Shown here piece after piece: positions 18,770-30,304 of a stretch of DNA of 64,000 bases. Where the stretch lies: assembly GCA_016946835.1 (NCBI GenBank), contig JACVTC010000018.1:1459501-1523500 (forward strand), written 5' to 3'. This DNA comes from Neocallimastix lanati (nom. inval.). Lineage: Eukaryota; Neocallimastigomycota; Neocallimastigomycetes; Neocallimastigales; Neocallimastigaceae. Under the pieces are notes generated by a model that was not told where the DNA came from, made no database searches, and was given only the letters and a program-made list of their open reading frames with translations. The position numbers and the translations under genes were made by a program. Every line of letters begins with the position of its first letter. Position 1 is the stretch's first letter.

Positions 18770-21700
18770 CTCCCCCTCAAATCTAACTTTCAATTTTATT
18801 TAGATATTAAAGTTTGATTTGATTAATAGTTATTATTATTATTTCTTATTTTTTTTATCAGATTTCAAAAAATAAATTATTTCTGAATCTATCCATTGAT
18901 GTACTATTTAGGTATTTTGTGAATCCATCTGCTAGATTGTTCTCGGACTTAATATATTTTAATTTTATTGTACCTTTACATGTTAAATCTCTTACGTGGT
19001 GATATTTAATATCAATATGTTTAGATTTTGCGTTAATTGATCTATTCTGGCAATTATAGATAGCGACCTTATTATCAGTATTTATAGTCACCGATTTTAT
19101 TTTAATATTTAATTCTTTAAAAATGTTCATATACCACAATCTGTGTTTTGCACAATCATTAACACTTATATATTCCGATTTCGCCGTAGAAGTAGCGACG
19201 ACATGTTGCAATTTTGAATACCAACTTGTTGGTGAGTCACCGATCATCATTACTAAACCTGAAGTTGATTTTCTTGTCTCTTCGTCCCCGGCATAATCAG
19301 CATCAGCAAAAACTCTTAAAGTTTTTTCATTTGAAAATTTTATACTATAATTCAAAGTACCCTTTAGATATTTAAAAATTTTCTTTACATTGTAGCAGTC
19401 TTCTATTGTTGGGTTTTTACTTTTTCTTGCGGCTCTGACTACGGAGAATATTATATCTGGTCTTGTACATACAGCCAATTATAGTAAATTTCCTATGGCA
19501 CTTCTATAACTTGTCTCATTGAAAGCTTTGCATATATTTTTAATTTCATTTACAGGTTTTAAATTTCTTACTGGTTTAGTATTTGATAAATTGTATCTTT
19601 CAATTAATTCCTTTATATATCCTTTTTGGCTTTTTGGTGTAAGATATATCCATTCTTTTGTTTTTCGAATTTTATGGCGATTACGAAATCAACTTCGCAT
19701 ATATCTTAAATTTTATAAATATTTTTTATTTGATCTTTCACATCTAATATTTCATTTTTCTTACCTATTATTAGAATGTCATCTACATACATTGTTAATA
19801 TACAAATAATTTCTTTGTTTTTATTTTCATTAATGTACACACAGGGTTTGCTAATGAGCCTTTTAAAATTTATTTTTATTAATGTTTCATTTAATTTTTC
19901 GTTCCACTGGAGGCCTGCTTGTTTAAGACCATAAAGTGCCTTCTTTAATTTCCAAAACCCTTTATTTTCCGATGAGTATCCTTCCGGTGGTTTCATATAA
20001 ATTTCTATGTCTAGGTCAGCATTTAAGTATGCTGCGTTGATGTCAATTTGAAATATTTCAAAATTTCTTTGTACAGCTAGGGCAACTATAATTCTAAGAG
20101 ATTCTTGTTTTAATGTTGGTGAGAAAGTGTTTGAATAATCAATACCCAAACGTTTTGAAAAACCTCTCCCAACTAACCTGGCCTTTCGTTTTGTTATATT
20201 TCCATTTTCATCACGTTTATATTTGAATACCCATTTGCATTATATAAGGTTGGCCTTTTTAGGAATATTGTTTACTGTTTGAAAAACATTTATATTCTTC
20301 ATATTGTTTATTTTTTCTTTTATTGCATTCATCCATTCATTTTTATCTGGTAGGTTGAATATATCTTTATAATTTTGTGGTTCACTAAAATAAATATTTA
20401 TTTTCTTTTCTAATTTTGTTTTTTTGATTATGGTATTAACTGTATTATCTTCATTTATTCTTTTATTTCTTCTATCATTATCATTGATTGTGAGAAAACT
20501 AGTTGATGGGGTTGATTCAGAGTTTGTTATGTTTTTATTTTTATCCTTATAATTTTGATCTGAATAAGTATTACTAACTTTATTGATTTTATTATTGAGT
20601 TCTATAGGTGATAAGGTGATTCTATTGTATAAATTGGAGTTATTGAAATTGTTAGTATTAAAATACTTACCGCTCCCCCTGATTTCGGAAGAGGGAATAA
20701 AATTCGAAAAAATATTAGGGATACGAGAGATAAGTTTAGAATCGGCGGGATTATCTTCGAAGAATTCTACAGATCTTGAGAGAATAATTTTGTTCGTTTC
20801 TAGATTAAGGATTTTATAAGCTGAGGAGAGAGGATGGTAGCCAAGGAAAATACCGGGAAGAGCACTACTTTCAAATTTGTTCCTGAAACATTTTGGTACG
20901 AAAAAGAAAACTTTGCAACCAAAGACCTTAAATTGTGAATAATCAACTTTTGACTTAAAAAGAACTTCAAAAGGAATTTTATTATTAATGCCTAAATGTG
21001 GGATTCTGTTGTGTATATAATTTGCAGTGTCAACGGCGCATTCCCAAAATTGGTGACTAAGCCTTGCATCATTTAAAAGAGCTTTAGCAGAAGAAATTAA
21101 AGTTCCATTAAACCTTTCAGCACGTTCATTTTGTTGAGGATTGTGAGGTACTGTAAATTGCTGAGTGATTTCATGATTAATACAGAAAGATTTGAATCCG
21201 TTATTTTTAAATTCAGTACCATTGTCAGAACGTAAGAAAATAATAGTTTTGTTGAACATATTAGTAATGATTTTTGCCCAAACAAGAAATTTATCGAATG
21301 CATCGTTTTTACTTTCGAGAAAGAATACCTAACCGAAACGAGAGAAATCATCAAGGATAGTTAAAAAATATTTATTGCTGAAGAGGGATTCGTTGATAGG
21401 GCCTACTAAATCCATATGCACTAAATCGAAAGTAGACTTTGTTTTGTTTTCTATTTTTTTAAAACTGAAGTTTTTCATTTTTAAATTGGAACAAACGGGG
21501 CACCTTGATTTAATATTAATCTGAAGCAATTTATTTTTAAGGTGAATAATATTAAAATGTCTAAGGCGGCGATACCAAAGGTTGATTTTGTCTTTTCTGG
21601 AGAGATTAGATAAACTGTATACTGAAGGAAAGTTTATAATTTTATTAAAAACTGTATACTGAACTTTCCAATAATCGTCATTTAAAGTGGGTAACCCTGT
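18644..21700 (-). mobile_element. Ty1/Copia element, 5'-truncated fossil
   Basis: Read on the minus strand. The end of the pre-integrase zinc region and the integrase start lie near 21690-21330 (LWYRRL, then CPVC). Integrase core and linker run from about 21330 to 20240 (HNPQQNERAERFNGTL). Reverse transcriptase runs from about 20150 to 19480 (YGLKQAGLQWNEKL, YVDDILIIG). RNase H runs from about 19480 to 18858 (ADADYAGDEETRKSTSGLVM). A polypurine tract (TTGAGGGGGAG) and a 3' LTR follow. Gag, protease and the 5' LTR are absent. The element is broken, with only a handful of breaks in pol, so it is moderately young. It probably inserted into the Ty3 fossil that flanks it. Confidence 0.85.
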
Positions 21701-22564
21701 TAAGTGTACTCAAGATTAAGGTTCTTTTTGAAGAGGGAAGGAAGAATGCTATTGCCAATGCTTTATCTAGAATGGAAACAAGAAAGGGAGGTTGAAGAAT
21801 TAGTTAGTGAAGATAAGGAAGCGGTACTGCTCTCACAAAATTTCAAAGATTTCATTAATCAAAGAATCCTGGTATTAGAAGGGAAGAAATATTATAAATA
21901 AGATGATCGACTTAAGAAAATAGTGGATGATCAAAAAGAGAGGTTTCAGCTAATAGAAGCTGCTCATTCGGTGGGACACAAGGGAATCTATAAAACTTAC
22001 AACTGGTTGAAACCTAACTACTATTGGAAAGAATTGAATAAAGAAATCCAAATATACATCAAGTGTTGCCCAAGGTGTCAAATGTATAAATGCCAAAAAC
22101 AAAATGAAAACTTAGAAAATCTACCAACTAAGCCAGATTTTCCTTTCTCCTGGGTTGGATTCGATCTTTTGGGTCCTATACCGAAAACTAAATTAGGAAA
22201 TAAGTTTATAATAGTTTGAGTAGACTACCTAACTAAGTAGGTAAGAGGATAGAATCGGAACCACTAATAGAAACAGATTCTAATGAAGTGATTAAGTTCT
22301 TAAAGAAGGTGTATGCGTATTATGGTACCCCCCCCGAAGTGTTGATAATTGACAATGGCCCACAATTCTATTCTGACAAAACAAAAGCATTTCTCGTCCT
22401 CCATGATGTTTATGTAAATTACACAACTACTTACCACAAATGAATACGAGAAGCAATGAACAATATTGAAATCCAAAATAAGCTTTGGAATGATAGGCAT
22501 AAACAAATTCGGAGAATGCGTGCTGAATATAAGTCAGGGGATCTAGTATTGGTTCAAGTCTTTA
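21700..22564 (+). mobile_element. Ty3-type RNase H end and integrase fossil
   Basis: The plus strand reads NAIANALSRM, the usual end of Ty3 RNase H, near 21745-21775. An integrase follows: an HHCC zinc finger (HSVGHKGIYKTYNWLKPNYY, then CCPRCQMYKC, about 21965-22095), the first catalytic block WVGFDLLGPIPKTKLGNKF (22150-22210) and VLIIDNGPQFYS (about 22340-22376). A short C-terminal piece (YKSGDLVLVQ) ends at 22560. It is broken and partly deleted. It is interrupted at 22565 by a Copia LTR. Confidence 0.75.
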
Positions 22565-23400
22565 TGTAAAGTTTTTATTTTAAAGAAACAGATAATAATA
22601 ATTTAAAAAAGAAAACAAAGCACATTAAATAAAAAAATTCACTTTTACATTTTATAAAAAATATCTTTTATTATAAACAGTAATTAAATTATGTTATTAA
22701 CTATATAATAGTCAATAACTAATACATCGATTTAAATAATGAAATTTACATGTATTTATATTTTTTCATGATTACATTTTAATATATCATTCCTATCTAA
22801 TTTACATATATTACTATTTATTTATAAACAAATATTTATTACTAATGTTTATATATTTATATTTCAAAACTATCTTTATAAACTATTTAAACTAATTTTA
22901 ACAATTTAAAACCATTCCAAAATTAATTTTAAAGTAATTTAAATTAACTAAACTAAATTAACTAAATTAAATAAAATAACTAAATTAACTAACTTAAATT
23001 CAGATTCAGTACTTGATGTGGATATTGAACGTTGAAGCATGGAGCGTCAACTTATTGGACTATTTCCCATCGCTGTTGATGTTCTTGTTTCAGTATTCCC
23101 AGTATAATCCGCAACAACAAATGATTCTACTTTTTTATTTTTTGTAAAATAAATTCCGTAATTAATTAATTAATTGTTCCTTTAATTTATTTAAATATTT
23201 TTAATACGTATTTCTAATCTTCCATTGTTGGGTTAATAGACCTTTTAGCTGATTTACTTACTGAGAATAATATATCTAGTCTTGTACATACCGCCAGATA
23301 TAATATATTCCTTATCGCCGAACGGTTAAGTTGTTTGAGTCAAATTTTATTTTTTGTAGTTTTTTTATTATCTGTTGGCTTCGTGCTTCTCACTGAGTAA
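22565..23400 (-). mobile_element. Copia-type LTR and pol 3' end, fossil
   Basis: The LTR-like part begins with TGTAAAG at 22565 and resembles the solo LTR at 31173 in sequence and preceding bases (CTTTA). Its inner end is unclear, about 22960. On the minus strand the interval 23400-23000 carries Copia reverse transcriptase/RNase H sequence (VCTRLDILFSVSK near 23285-23245; DYTGNTET near 23110). The element is broken by many changes and lacks most of pol. Confidence 0.55.
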
Positions 23401-23514
23401 CATGATTCTACCACTATTCTCAATATAAAAAACTTGCTTAAAAGAAACGACAAAACTGATTACTATGAACAAGTTACACTTCATAACAGCCCCAAGGAAA
23501 TTGACCTCTACTGC
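23400..23514 (+). mobile_element. Left part of an older Ty3 copy, split by insertion
   Basis: About 110 bases of plus-strand gag, for example NDKTDYYEQV and PKEIDLY, correspond to the gag of the whole Ty3 element (residues about 205-240). The sequence stops at the target site ACTGC and resumes at 30300 on the far side of the inserted copy. This shows a younger copy landed inside an older member of the same family. Confidence 0.7.
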
Positions 23515-24287
23515 TGTAAAGATATTATTAATATCTTTATAAATTTTAATTAAATTTAATCATAAATTTAAGTAAAATTGAAATAAATCTATTAAAAATC
23601 ACGTGTATAAAATTATTGCAAATAATTTTAAACAAAACTTCGACTTCTTCCCAATCATATTAATAAATTAAAAATTTCTCTTGTGAAACTAGTAATTGAA
23701 AATCATTTCTTTTTATGTAATTTAATTTAAATAATAAGAGTTAAGGTTTTTTACAAGATAAATTAACAACATGAAACTATGCAATTAGTCATGTTGAAAC
23801 TTACGGCATTTTATGCTAAATTTATATTAAATAATTATGACAACTTTTATATTATTTTAAAATAGAAAATATATAATAAATTTACTAATAATATTTAAAT
23901 AATAAATAAATAATAAATGAACTCAATTAGAATTGATTATATTTATTTTAGTTATTAATTATAATTCTCTTTATTTAGTAATAGTTAATTATTTATTATT
24001 AGTTTAGGTTAGTATTGTTTTTAAATAAATAGTTAGATAATATAATTCAATAGGAATTATATATTCTAAATGTAATAAGATAAAAATATAAATAGTTAAC
24101 CAAATTTCATGTATTTTAATCGATGTAATTGTTATTAACGATTTATTGTTAATAACACTAATAATTAATAAAGATTATTTTAAAATCTAAATATAATAAA
24201 ACTTATTTGTTTATAAAACATTTTTGTGTTATTTAGTGTTATTATAATTTTTGACTTATAATCTATTTTTTAAATCAAAACTTTATA
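23515..24287 (+). repeat. 5' LTR of the whole Ty3 element
   Basis: Starts TGTAAAGATATTATTAATAT, whose first 21 or so bases form a near-palindrome (AAAGATATT with AATATCTTT), and ends CTTTATA. It is bounded by the ACTGC duplication on the left. No obvious TGG-type tRNA primer site follows. Confidence 0.93.
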
Positions 24288-24665
24288 ATAACAATTACCT
24301 TTTTCTCTCAATAAAATACGTTATAAGTCAAGATTATAACACGTGATACGTTAACAGTGGCTTGTGTGTGGCTTGATTCAAAATATTTTTTTACCAGTTT
24401 TAGATTATTGCTACCAGTTTCAGAATATTGCCACCAGCTCTATAATATTGCTACCGAAATTACAATTACACGTCTTAGAACAAGATTCGAAAAACCATAA
24501 ACCTTTAATATTTTAATTTATAACGTTACGTTTACTCGACAGCACCGCTTCAAAGGATAGAGCTAGATCGACTAGATGAAAAAACGTTATAGTTTGAAAT
24601 ATTTATTTGTTTGATATTTTTGTTAAAGAAATTGCAAAAATTTAAGTCAATTTAAAATAATCAAA
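24288..24665 (+). promoter_or_regulatory. Untranslated leader of the Ty3 element
   Basis: About 380 bp between the LTR and the frame. It contains CAC-rich direct words (ACCAGTTTTAGATTATTGCT, ACCAGTTTCAGAATATTGCC, ACCAGCTCTATAATATTGCT), a threefold 22-24-bp repeat at about 24394-24454 that could be a packaging or primer-related element. Function unknown. Confidence 0.5.
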
Positions 24666-24719
24666 TTGGAGGGATTTAACAACCTAATAAGAAGATTCGA
24701 AGACCTTAACCTGCAAGAA

Positions 24720-27700
24720 ATGAATCAAGAGAATCATCAAGTTCTGCCCCGTAACAATCAAAAGATTGTTAACGAACCACCGCTATTTTCTGGAATCAAG
24801 AAGGACTTTGATGGCTTCCTTACAAGAGCTGAAATAGCTATGGAAGCCAATCCACAAGGTTTCAATAATGACCATACAAAGGTCAGATTTATAATTTCTT
24901 ATCTTGTCGGTGATCCCTTGATATGGGCCTCAAACTTGCGAAGAAATAATGATCCCCTGCTCAATGTTTATGAAGATTTTATTCAAGAATTAAGAAATCA
25001 ATTTGGAGAGCAGGACATGAGCACAGTTGTCGCAAACGGTAAATTATGCAGCATCCGACAACATAAATTTGGTCATGTTAGTGAGTATATAAATGAATTT
25101 AATAAAATCAGCAGACATTCAGATTTTAACGATTCTGCTAAGATTTATATGTTTGTAAAAGGACTTCACTACAAGATGAGGGAGCACCTTGCAGTGGTAA
25201 ATCCAAATCCCAACAACTTAAGAAGACTTTTCACTGATGTCCTTAGTATCGAAAGCTTAACTAAGAGACATGAAATAAATGAATTTTTCTATCATAATTA
25301 TTACCATCGTAAGGAAATAAATAATAATAATCATGCGTCTACTAGTGATCCAATGGAAATAGATTTATACAGAATTAAGAGAGGACAAACGAATACAAGA
25401 TACTTCCCTTCTAACCAGAAATTATATCAAGAAAACTCGAATTCAAGAGATGAAGAAAGAAGGAAAGGATTGTGCTATTATTGTAAAAAACCAGGTCATC
25501 GCCATTTTAACTGTCCGAATAAGAAGAAACCTGCCGGAGTCAAGATTATCAGTAAACAAGAAAACACCGCTACCACACCCTCAAGTAGTTTAAGAAGAAT
25601 CAGAAGAATCAACAGCCAAGAAGATATTGTCAAAGTTAGAAAAATCGTGGAAGAACAAAACTCACTTTTGACAAAGAAAAGTAACATTATTGATTTTTAT
25701 ATCAAAACAAACGATACAGAAGAAGTAAAGGCAAGAGTTTTGATTGATTCTGGATCAGATCTTAACTTTATTCACCCAGAATTTGCGAAGGCTTTTGGAA
25801 TCAAAACCCAACAAATTGAAGAACCATTCCGTGTTACTGGTCTTGGTTACGGAATATCAACAGTTAAAAAGGAAACGGAGAAGTGCATTTTACGATTAAA
25901 AAATCACTTAGAAACCATTCAATTGTATGTACTCAGAATTCCTGATGTTGATATTATTTTAGGTCTACCTTGGATTGAGAAGCATTCGCCTTATAATTAC
26001 CACGACGCAAAGAAGATCTCCTTTGGCTCAGGATTTTGCGCTAGACACTGTAATAACGGTAAAAGAAAAAGAAAGAACAAGATCAAGAACAAGAAAAAGA
26101 ACAAAGGAAAAGAATCTGCTACCGACTTGGAAGAAAATAAAATTATTGAAGACTCAAAAAAAAGAAAATCTTTCTTTGACTCCGATTCCGAATCTGATTC
26201 TGAAGAAGAAATTTCTATTCGTGGCCGCCGAACTCGTATTAGAACTTGCTCTGAATTTAATAATTATGATAGTGATAGTGATATTAATGATACTTTTATG
26301 TTAGATAATTTTAGTAATAGCATTAGTGATAGTGATAACTTTAGCGATAGTGATGATATTATTGTTATGAATTGTGATAGTAAAATTAGTACTAATAGTT
26401 TAAGGATTTTAAAGAAAATTTGTGAATCTAGTAAATGTAAGAAATTAAATGTAATTGAAAAATGTAATGATGAAGATAATAATTTAAATAAAGATGGTGA
26501 AAAGGTCGAAGTACCTGAAATCTATTTGATGTTTAAAGAAGTGTTTAATGAAAATAATTGTAATGTGTTACCTCCGCATCGTAATTATGATTGTGAAATT
26601 AAATTAAAAGATAATTGTAGTCTATTTTATGGTCCGTTGTACCCTTTAACTGAAACGGAGAGAGAAGAATTAAAGAAATATTTAGAAGAGAATTTAAAAA
26701 AGGGTTTTATTAGGAAATCTTCTTCTCCCGCTGGAGCACCTATTTTATTTGTTAGAAAAAAGGATGGTACATATAGACTAGTTATTGATTATAGAAAATT
26801 GAACGAAATGACCATCCGTAACTCTTATCCACTTCCTTTAATTAGTGAATTGTTGGATAGAGTTAAAGGTGCTAAATATTTTACTAAGTTAGATTTAAAA
26901 TCTGCTTATAACTTAGTAAGAATTAAAGAAGGTGACGAGTACAAAACTGCCTTTCGTACAAGATACGGGCACTTTGAATATCTCGTTATGCCTTTTGGGC
27001 TTAAGAATGCCCCTGCTACATTCCAACATTTTATAAATGATGTTCTCAGTGATTACTTAGATGATTTTGTAATCTCTTACATTGATGACATTTTAATTTA
27101 TTCTAATATTTTAGAAGAACATCATGTACATGTTAAGAAAGTTTTAAGAAAATTGTTAGAGAATCATTTAGTTGTTAAATTAGAAAAGTGTGAATTTGAT
27201 GTAACTGAAACTACTTTTCTTGGTTATGTTTTATCAAGAGATGGAATTAAAATGGATAAAGAAAAAGTTAAAGCAATTTTAGATTGGCCTGTTCCAACAA
27301 ACGTTAAAGAAATTCAATCGTTTATTGGACTTTGTAATTATTACAGAATTTTTATTAAAGACTTTGCGAAAATTGCAAATCCTCTCCACAAATTAACTAG
27401 AAAAAATGTTCCTTTTAATTGGAGTTCTGAACAACAACAAGCGTTTGATACTTTAAAAGAATTATTTACTACTGCTCCTATTTTGAAACATCCTGATAGC
27501 AACAAACAATTCATTGTTGAAACTGATGCTAGTAATTTTGCTGTTGGTGCAATTCTTTCTCAGGAATTTGATGGGCATTTGCATCCAATTGCTTTTATTT
27601 CTACTAGCTTAACTAAATCCCAAAGAAATTACCCTATCTATGACAAAGAACTTCTTGCTATTAAAGTTGCATTGGAAGGATGGAGACATTACTTAGAAGG

Positions 27701-29489
27701 AGCTCGCCATCAGTTTATTATTTATACTGATCATAAAAATTTAACCTTTCCTCGAAAACCCGAACTCCTTTCCCAACGTCAAATCCGTTGGTATGAATTC
27801 TTATCTAGATTTGATTTTAAACTAATTTACAGAGCTGGTAAAAAGTCAGGTAAACCAGATATTTTATCAAGACGTAGTGATCATTTATTTGCTAGTGTTC
27901 GTCCTATTTCATGCGTTATTAATTCATGTAGTTTTAAGAATGATTCTTTAATCTCCTCTATTCATGATTCTCTAGCTAATGATGAATTCTATTGCAAAAT
28001 AACTGAATTTCTTAAAAATGATAAATCAAAAGATCCCCCTTTTAGTAAAATCGATAAATTTTCTCTTGACAAAAATGGTTATTTACTTTTTGAAAATTTA
28101 ATTTATGTTCCCAATAAAATTAGAATAAGAGTTTTAGAACTCCATCATGACTCTATTTCTGCTGGTCATTTTGGAATTAATAAAACTATTGAACTTATTT
28201 CTCGTAATTTCTGGTGGCCTAAATTACAAAAAGATGTTAAAATGTTTATTAAATCTTGTGAAATTTGTTCAAAATCCAAAATCCCAAGACATAAGCCATA
28301 TGGTTTACTTTCTCCACTTTCTACACCAAATAGAGCCTGGTCTGCTATCTCTATGGATTTTATTGTTGAACTTCCGAAATCCAAAGATATGACCACTATA
28401 ATGGTTGTTGTGGATCGCTTAACTAAAATGGCTCATTTTATACCTTTTAGATGTCTTCCTACTGCTTCTATTGCTGCTGATTCTTTCATTGCTAATATTT
28501 TTAAACTTCATGGTTTCCCCGATTCTATTATTTCTGATCGTGGTTCTCAGTTTACCTCTGATTTTTGGAATCGTCTTTGCTCTCTTTTAAATATTAAGCA
28601 TTCTTTTTCTACTGCTTATCACCCGCAGACCGATGGTCAAACGGAGAGGGTGAACTCGATATTGGAACAATATCTTCGTTGTTTCATCAATGAAAAGCAA
28701 AATAACTGGCTTGATTTATTACCTTTTGCAGAATTTTCCTATAATAATACTTTACAACAGTCAATAAATCAATCACCATTTTTTGCAAATTATGGTTTTA
28801 ATCCGAAATTTAATCCTGAAATTCCTTCAAATGAGAATCCGCATAGAGCTGAGAAAAGAATATTAAATATTAATGAAAACATTAAATTTTTAAAAGAAAA
28901 CTTAGAGCAAGCAAAAAAGACTTATAAGAAATATGCAGATCTGAAAAGAATGGATTCTCCAGATTTTAAAGTAGGAAATAAAGTTTATCTTTTAAAGGGT
29001 AATACAACAAAGAAAAATAGAAAATTATCTGATCAACTAATAGGACCTTTTGAAATAATAAGAAAAGTTAGTGACTTAGCGTACGAACTTAAACTTCCTA
29101 ATAATATGCGTTGTCACCCTGTATTTCATGTTTCACTTCTCGAACCTTACCATGAAAATGAATTTTCAAACAGAAGAAATACTCGTAGAAGAAATATTAA
29201 TCTTAATACGGATACAATTGATAGAACTCCTGAAAGAATAATTAAAATGAAAACCTTTAACAATAAGAATCGTTACTTGATTAAATGGAAAGGATGCGAT
29301 TTTAGTGAAAATACTTGGATTGATGAAGATCAAATTCTTGATAGACAATTAATACAAGAATATTACAGAAAAGAAAAGAAGAACAAATCTTCGAATGTTA
29401 ACAACGAATTCTGTCAACCACCTGATGATGCAAACGAGTACTATGTTAGACATAAATATCAACCTTTTGTAATTGATCTTCCTTCTTAA
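24720..29489 (+). CDS. Gag-pol polyprotein of the Ty3 chromovirus
   Basis: A single fused gag-pol frame. The open frame begins at 24666 without an ATG; the first in-frame ATG is 24720, giving about 1589 residues. In order, numbered from 24666: gag to about 265, CCHC knuckle CYYCKKPGHRHFNC (about 269), protease VLIDSGSDLNFIHPEF (about 357), Asp/Ser-rich linker (about 500-570), reverse transcriptase VMPFGLKNAPATFQ and YIDDILIYS (about 780-810), RNase H ETDASNFAVGAILS (about 950), integrase zinc finger and DDE core (SMDFIVELP about 1229, SDRGSQFTSDFW about 1288, TDGQTERVN about 1322), and a C-terminal chromodomain (RYLIKWKGCDFSENTWIDED, about 1535). The chromodomain places it with chromoviruses, which read histone marks to choose sites. 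There is no separate pol frame, so gag and pol are made as one product. Confidence 0.93.
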   Translation: MNQENHQVLPRNNQKIVNEPPLFSGIKKDFDGFLTRAEIAMEANPQGFNNDHTKVRFIISYLVGDPLIWASNLRRNNDPLLNVYEDFIQELRNQFGEQDMSTVVANGKLCSIRQHKFGHVSEYINEFNKISRHSDFNDSAKIYMFVKGLHYKMREHLAVVNPNPNNLRRLFTDVLSIESLTKRHEINEFFYHNYYHRKEINNNNHASTSDPMEIDLYRIKRGQTNTRYFPSNQKLYQENSNSRDEERRKGLCYYCKKPGHRHFNCPNKKKPAGVKIISKQENTATTPSSSLRRIRRINSQEDIVKVRKIVEEQNSLLTKKSNIIDFYIKTNDTEEVKARVLIDSGSDLNFIHPEFAKAFGIKTQQIEEPFRVTGLGYGISTVKKETEKCILRLKNHLETIQLYVLRIPDVDIILGLPWIEKHSPYNYHDAKKISFGSGFCARHCNNGKRKRKNKIKNKKKNKGKESATDLEENKIIEDSKKRKSFFDSDSESDSEEEISIRGRRTRIRTCSEFNNYDSDSDINDTFMLDNFSNSISDSDNFSDSDDIIVMNCDSKISTNSLRILKKICESSKCKKLNVIEKCNDEDNNLNKDGEKVEVPEIYLMFKEVFNENNCNVLPPHRNYDCEIKLKDNCSLFYGPLYPLTETEREELKKYLEENLKKGFIRKSSSPAGAPILFVRKKDGTYRLVIDYRKLNEMTIRNSYPLPLISELLDRVKGAKYFTKLDLKSAYNLVRIKEGDEYKTAFRTRYGHFEYLVMPFGLKNAPATFQHFINDVLSDYLDDFVISYIDDILIYSNILEEHHVHVKKVLRKLLENHLVVKLEKCEFDVTETTFLGYVLSRDGIKMDKEKVKAILDWPVPTNVKEIQSFIGLCNYYRIFIKDFAKIANPLHKLTRKNVPFNWSSEQQQAFDTLKELFTTAPILKHPDSNKQFIVETDASNFAVGAILSQEFDGHLHPIAFISTSLTKSQRNYPIYDKELLAIKVALEGWRHYLEGARHQFIIYTDHKNLTFPRKPELLSQRQIRWYEFLSRFDFKLIYRAGKKSGKPDILSRRSDHLFASVRPISCVINSCSFKNDSLISSIHDSLANDEFYCKITEFLKNDKSKDPPFSKIDKFSLDKNGYLLFENLIYVPNKIRIRVLELHHDSISAGHFGINKTIELISRNFWWPKLQKDVKMFIKSCEICSKSKIPRHKPYGLLSPLSTPNRAWSAISMDFIVELPKSKDMTTIMVVVDRLTKMAHFIPFRCLPTASIAADSFIANIFKLHGFPDSIISDRGSQFTSDFWNRLCSLLNIKHSFSTAYHPQTDGQTERVNSILEQYLRCFINEKQNNWLDLLPFAEFSYNNTLQQSINQSPFFANYGFNPKFNPEIPSNENPHRAEKRILNINENIKFLKENLEQAKKTYKKYADLKRMDSPDFKVGNKVYLLKGNTTKKNRKLSDQLIGPFEIIRKVSDLAYELKLPNNMRCHPVFHVSLLEPYHENEFSNRRNTRRRNINLNTDTIDRTPERIIKMKTFNNKNRYLIKWKGCDFSENTWIDEDQILDRQLIQEYYRKEKKNKSSNVNNEFCQPPDDANEYYVRHKYQPFVIDLPS

Positions 29490-29526
29490 AGTTAATCTCG
29501 CAGGAGCTCGACTTAAGGGGCGAGAT

Positions 29527-30299
29527 TGTAAAGATATTATTAATATCTTTATAAATTTTAATTAAATTTAATCATAAATTTAAGTAAAATTGAAATAAAT
29601 CTATTAAAAATCACGTGTATAAAATTATTGCAAATAATTTTAAACAAAACTTCGACTTCTTCCCAATCATATTAATAAATTAAAAATTTCTCTTGTGAAA
29701 CTAGTAATTGAAAATCATTTCTTTTTATGTAATTTAATTTAAATAATAAGAGTTAAGGTTTTTTACAAGATAAATTAACAACATGAAACTATGCAATTAG
29801 TCATGTTGAAACTTACGGCATTTTATGCTAAATTTATATTAAATAATTATGACAACTTTTATATTATTTTAAAATAGAAAATATATAATAAATTTACTAA
29901 TAATATTTAAATAATAAATAAATAATAAATGAACTCAATTAGAATTGATTATATTTATTTTAGTTATTAATTATAATTCTCTTTATTTAGTAATAGTTAA
30001 TTATTTATTATTAGTTTAGGTTAGTATTGTTTTTAAATAAATAGTTAGATAATATAATTCAATAGGAATTATATATTCTAAATGTAATAAGATAAAAATA
30101 TAAATAGTTAACCAAATTTCATGTATTTTAATCGATGTAATTGTTATTAACGATTTATTGTTAATAACACTAATAATTAATAAAGATTATTTTAAAATCT
30201 AAATATAATAAAACTTATTTGTTTATAAAACATTTTTGTGTTATTTAGTGTTATTATAATTTTTGACTTATAATCTATTTTTTAAATCAAAACTTTATA
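29527..30299 (+). repeat. 3' LTR of the whole Ty3 element
   Basis: 773 bp, apparently identical to 23515-24287. It is preceded by a purine-rich stretch (TTAAGGGGCGAGAT, 29513-29526) that serves as the polypurine tract. It is followed by the ACTGC duplication at 30300-30304. Confidence 0.93.
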
Positions 30300-30304
30300 A
30301 CTGC

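Larger units (their letters stand above)
23515..30299 (+). mobile_element. Whole-looking Ty3 chromovirus LTR retrotransposon
   Basis: 6785 bp with two 773-bp LTRs (23515-24287, 29527-30299) that look identical by eye. Target-site duplications ACTGC lie at 23510-23514 and 30300-30304. LTR ends are the inverted pair TGTAAAG and CTTTATA. One long gag-pol frame lies between. Identical LTRs point to very recent insertion. It sits in the gag of an older relative (23400-23514 and 30305-34790). It looks whole; no break is evident in the coding frame. Activity cannot be judged from sequence. Confidence 0.93.

Noticed and set aside
20583-20819. Plus-strand open frame inside the Copia fossil
   Set aside because: Shadow of the integrase linker coded on the minus strand.
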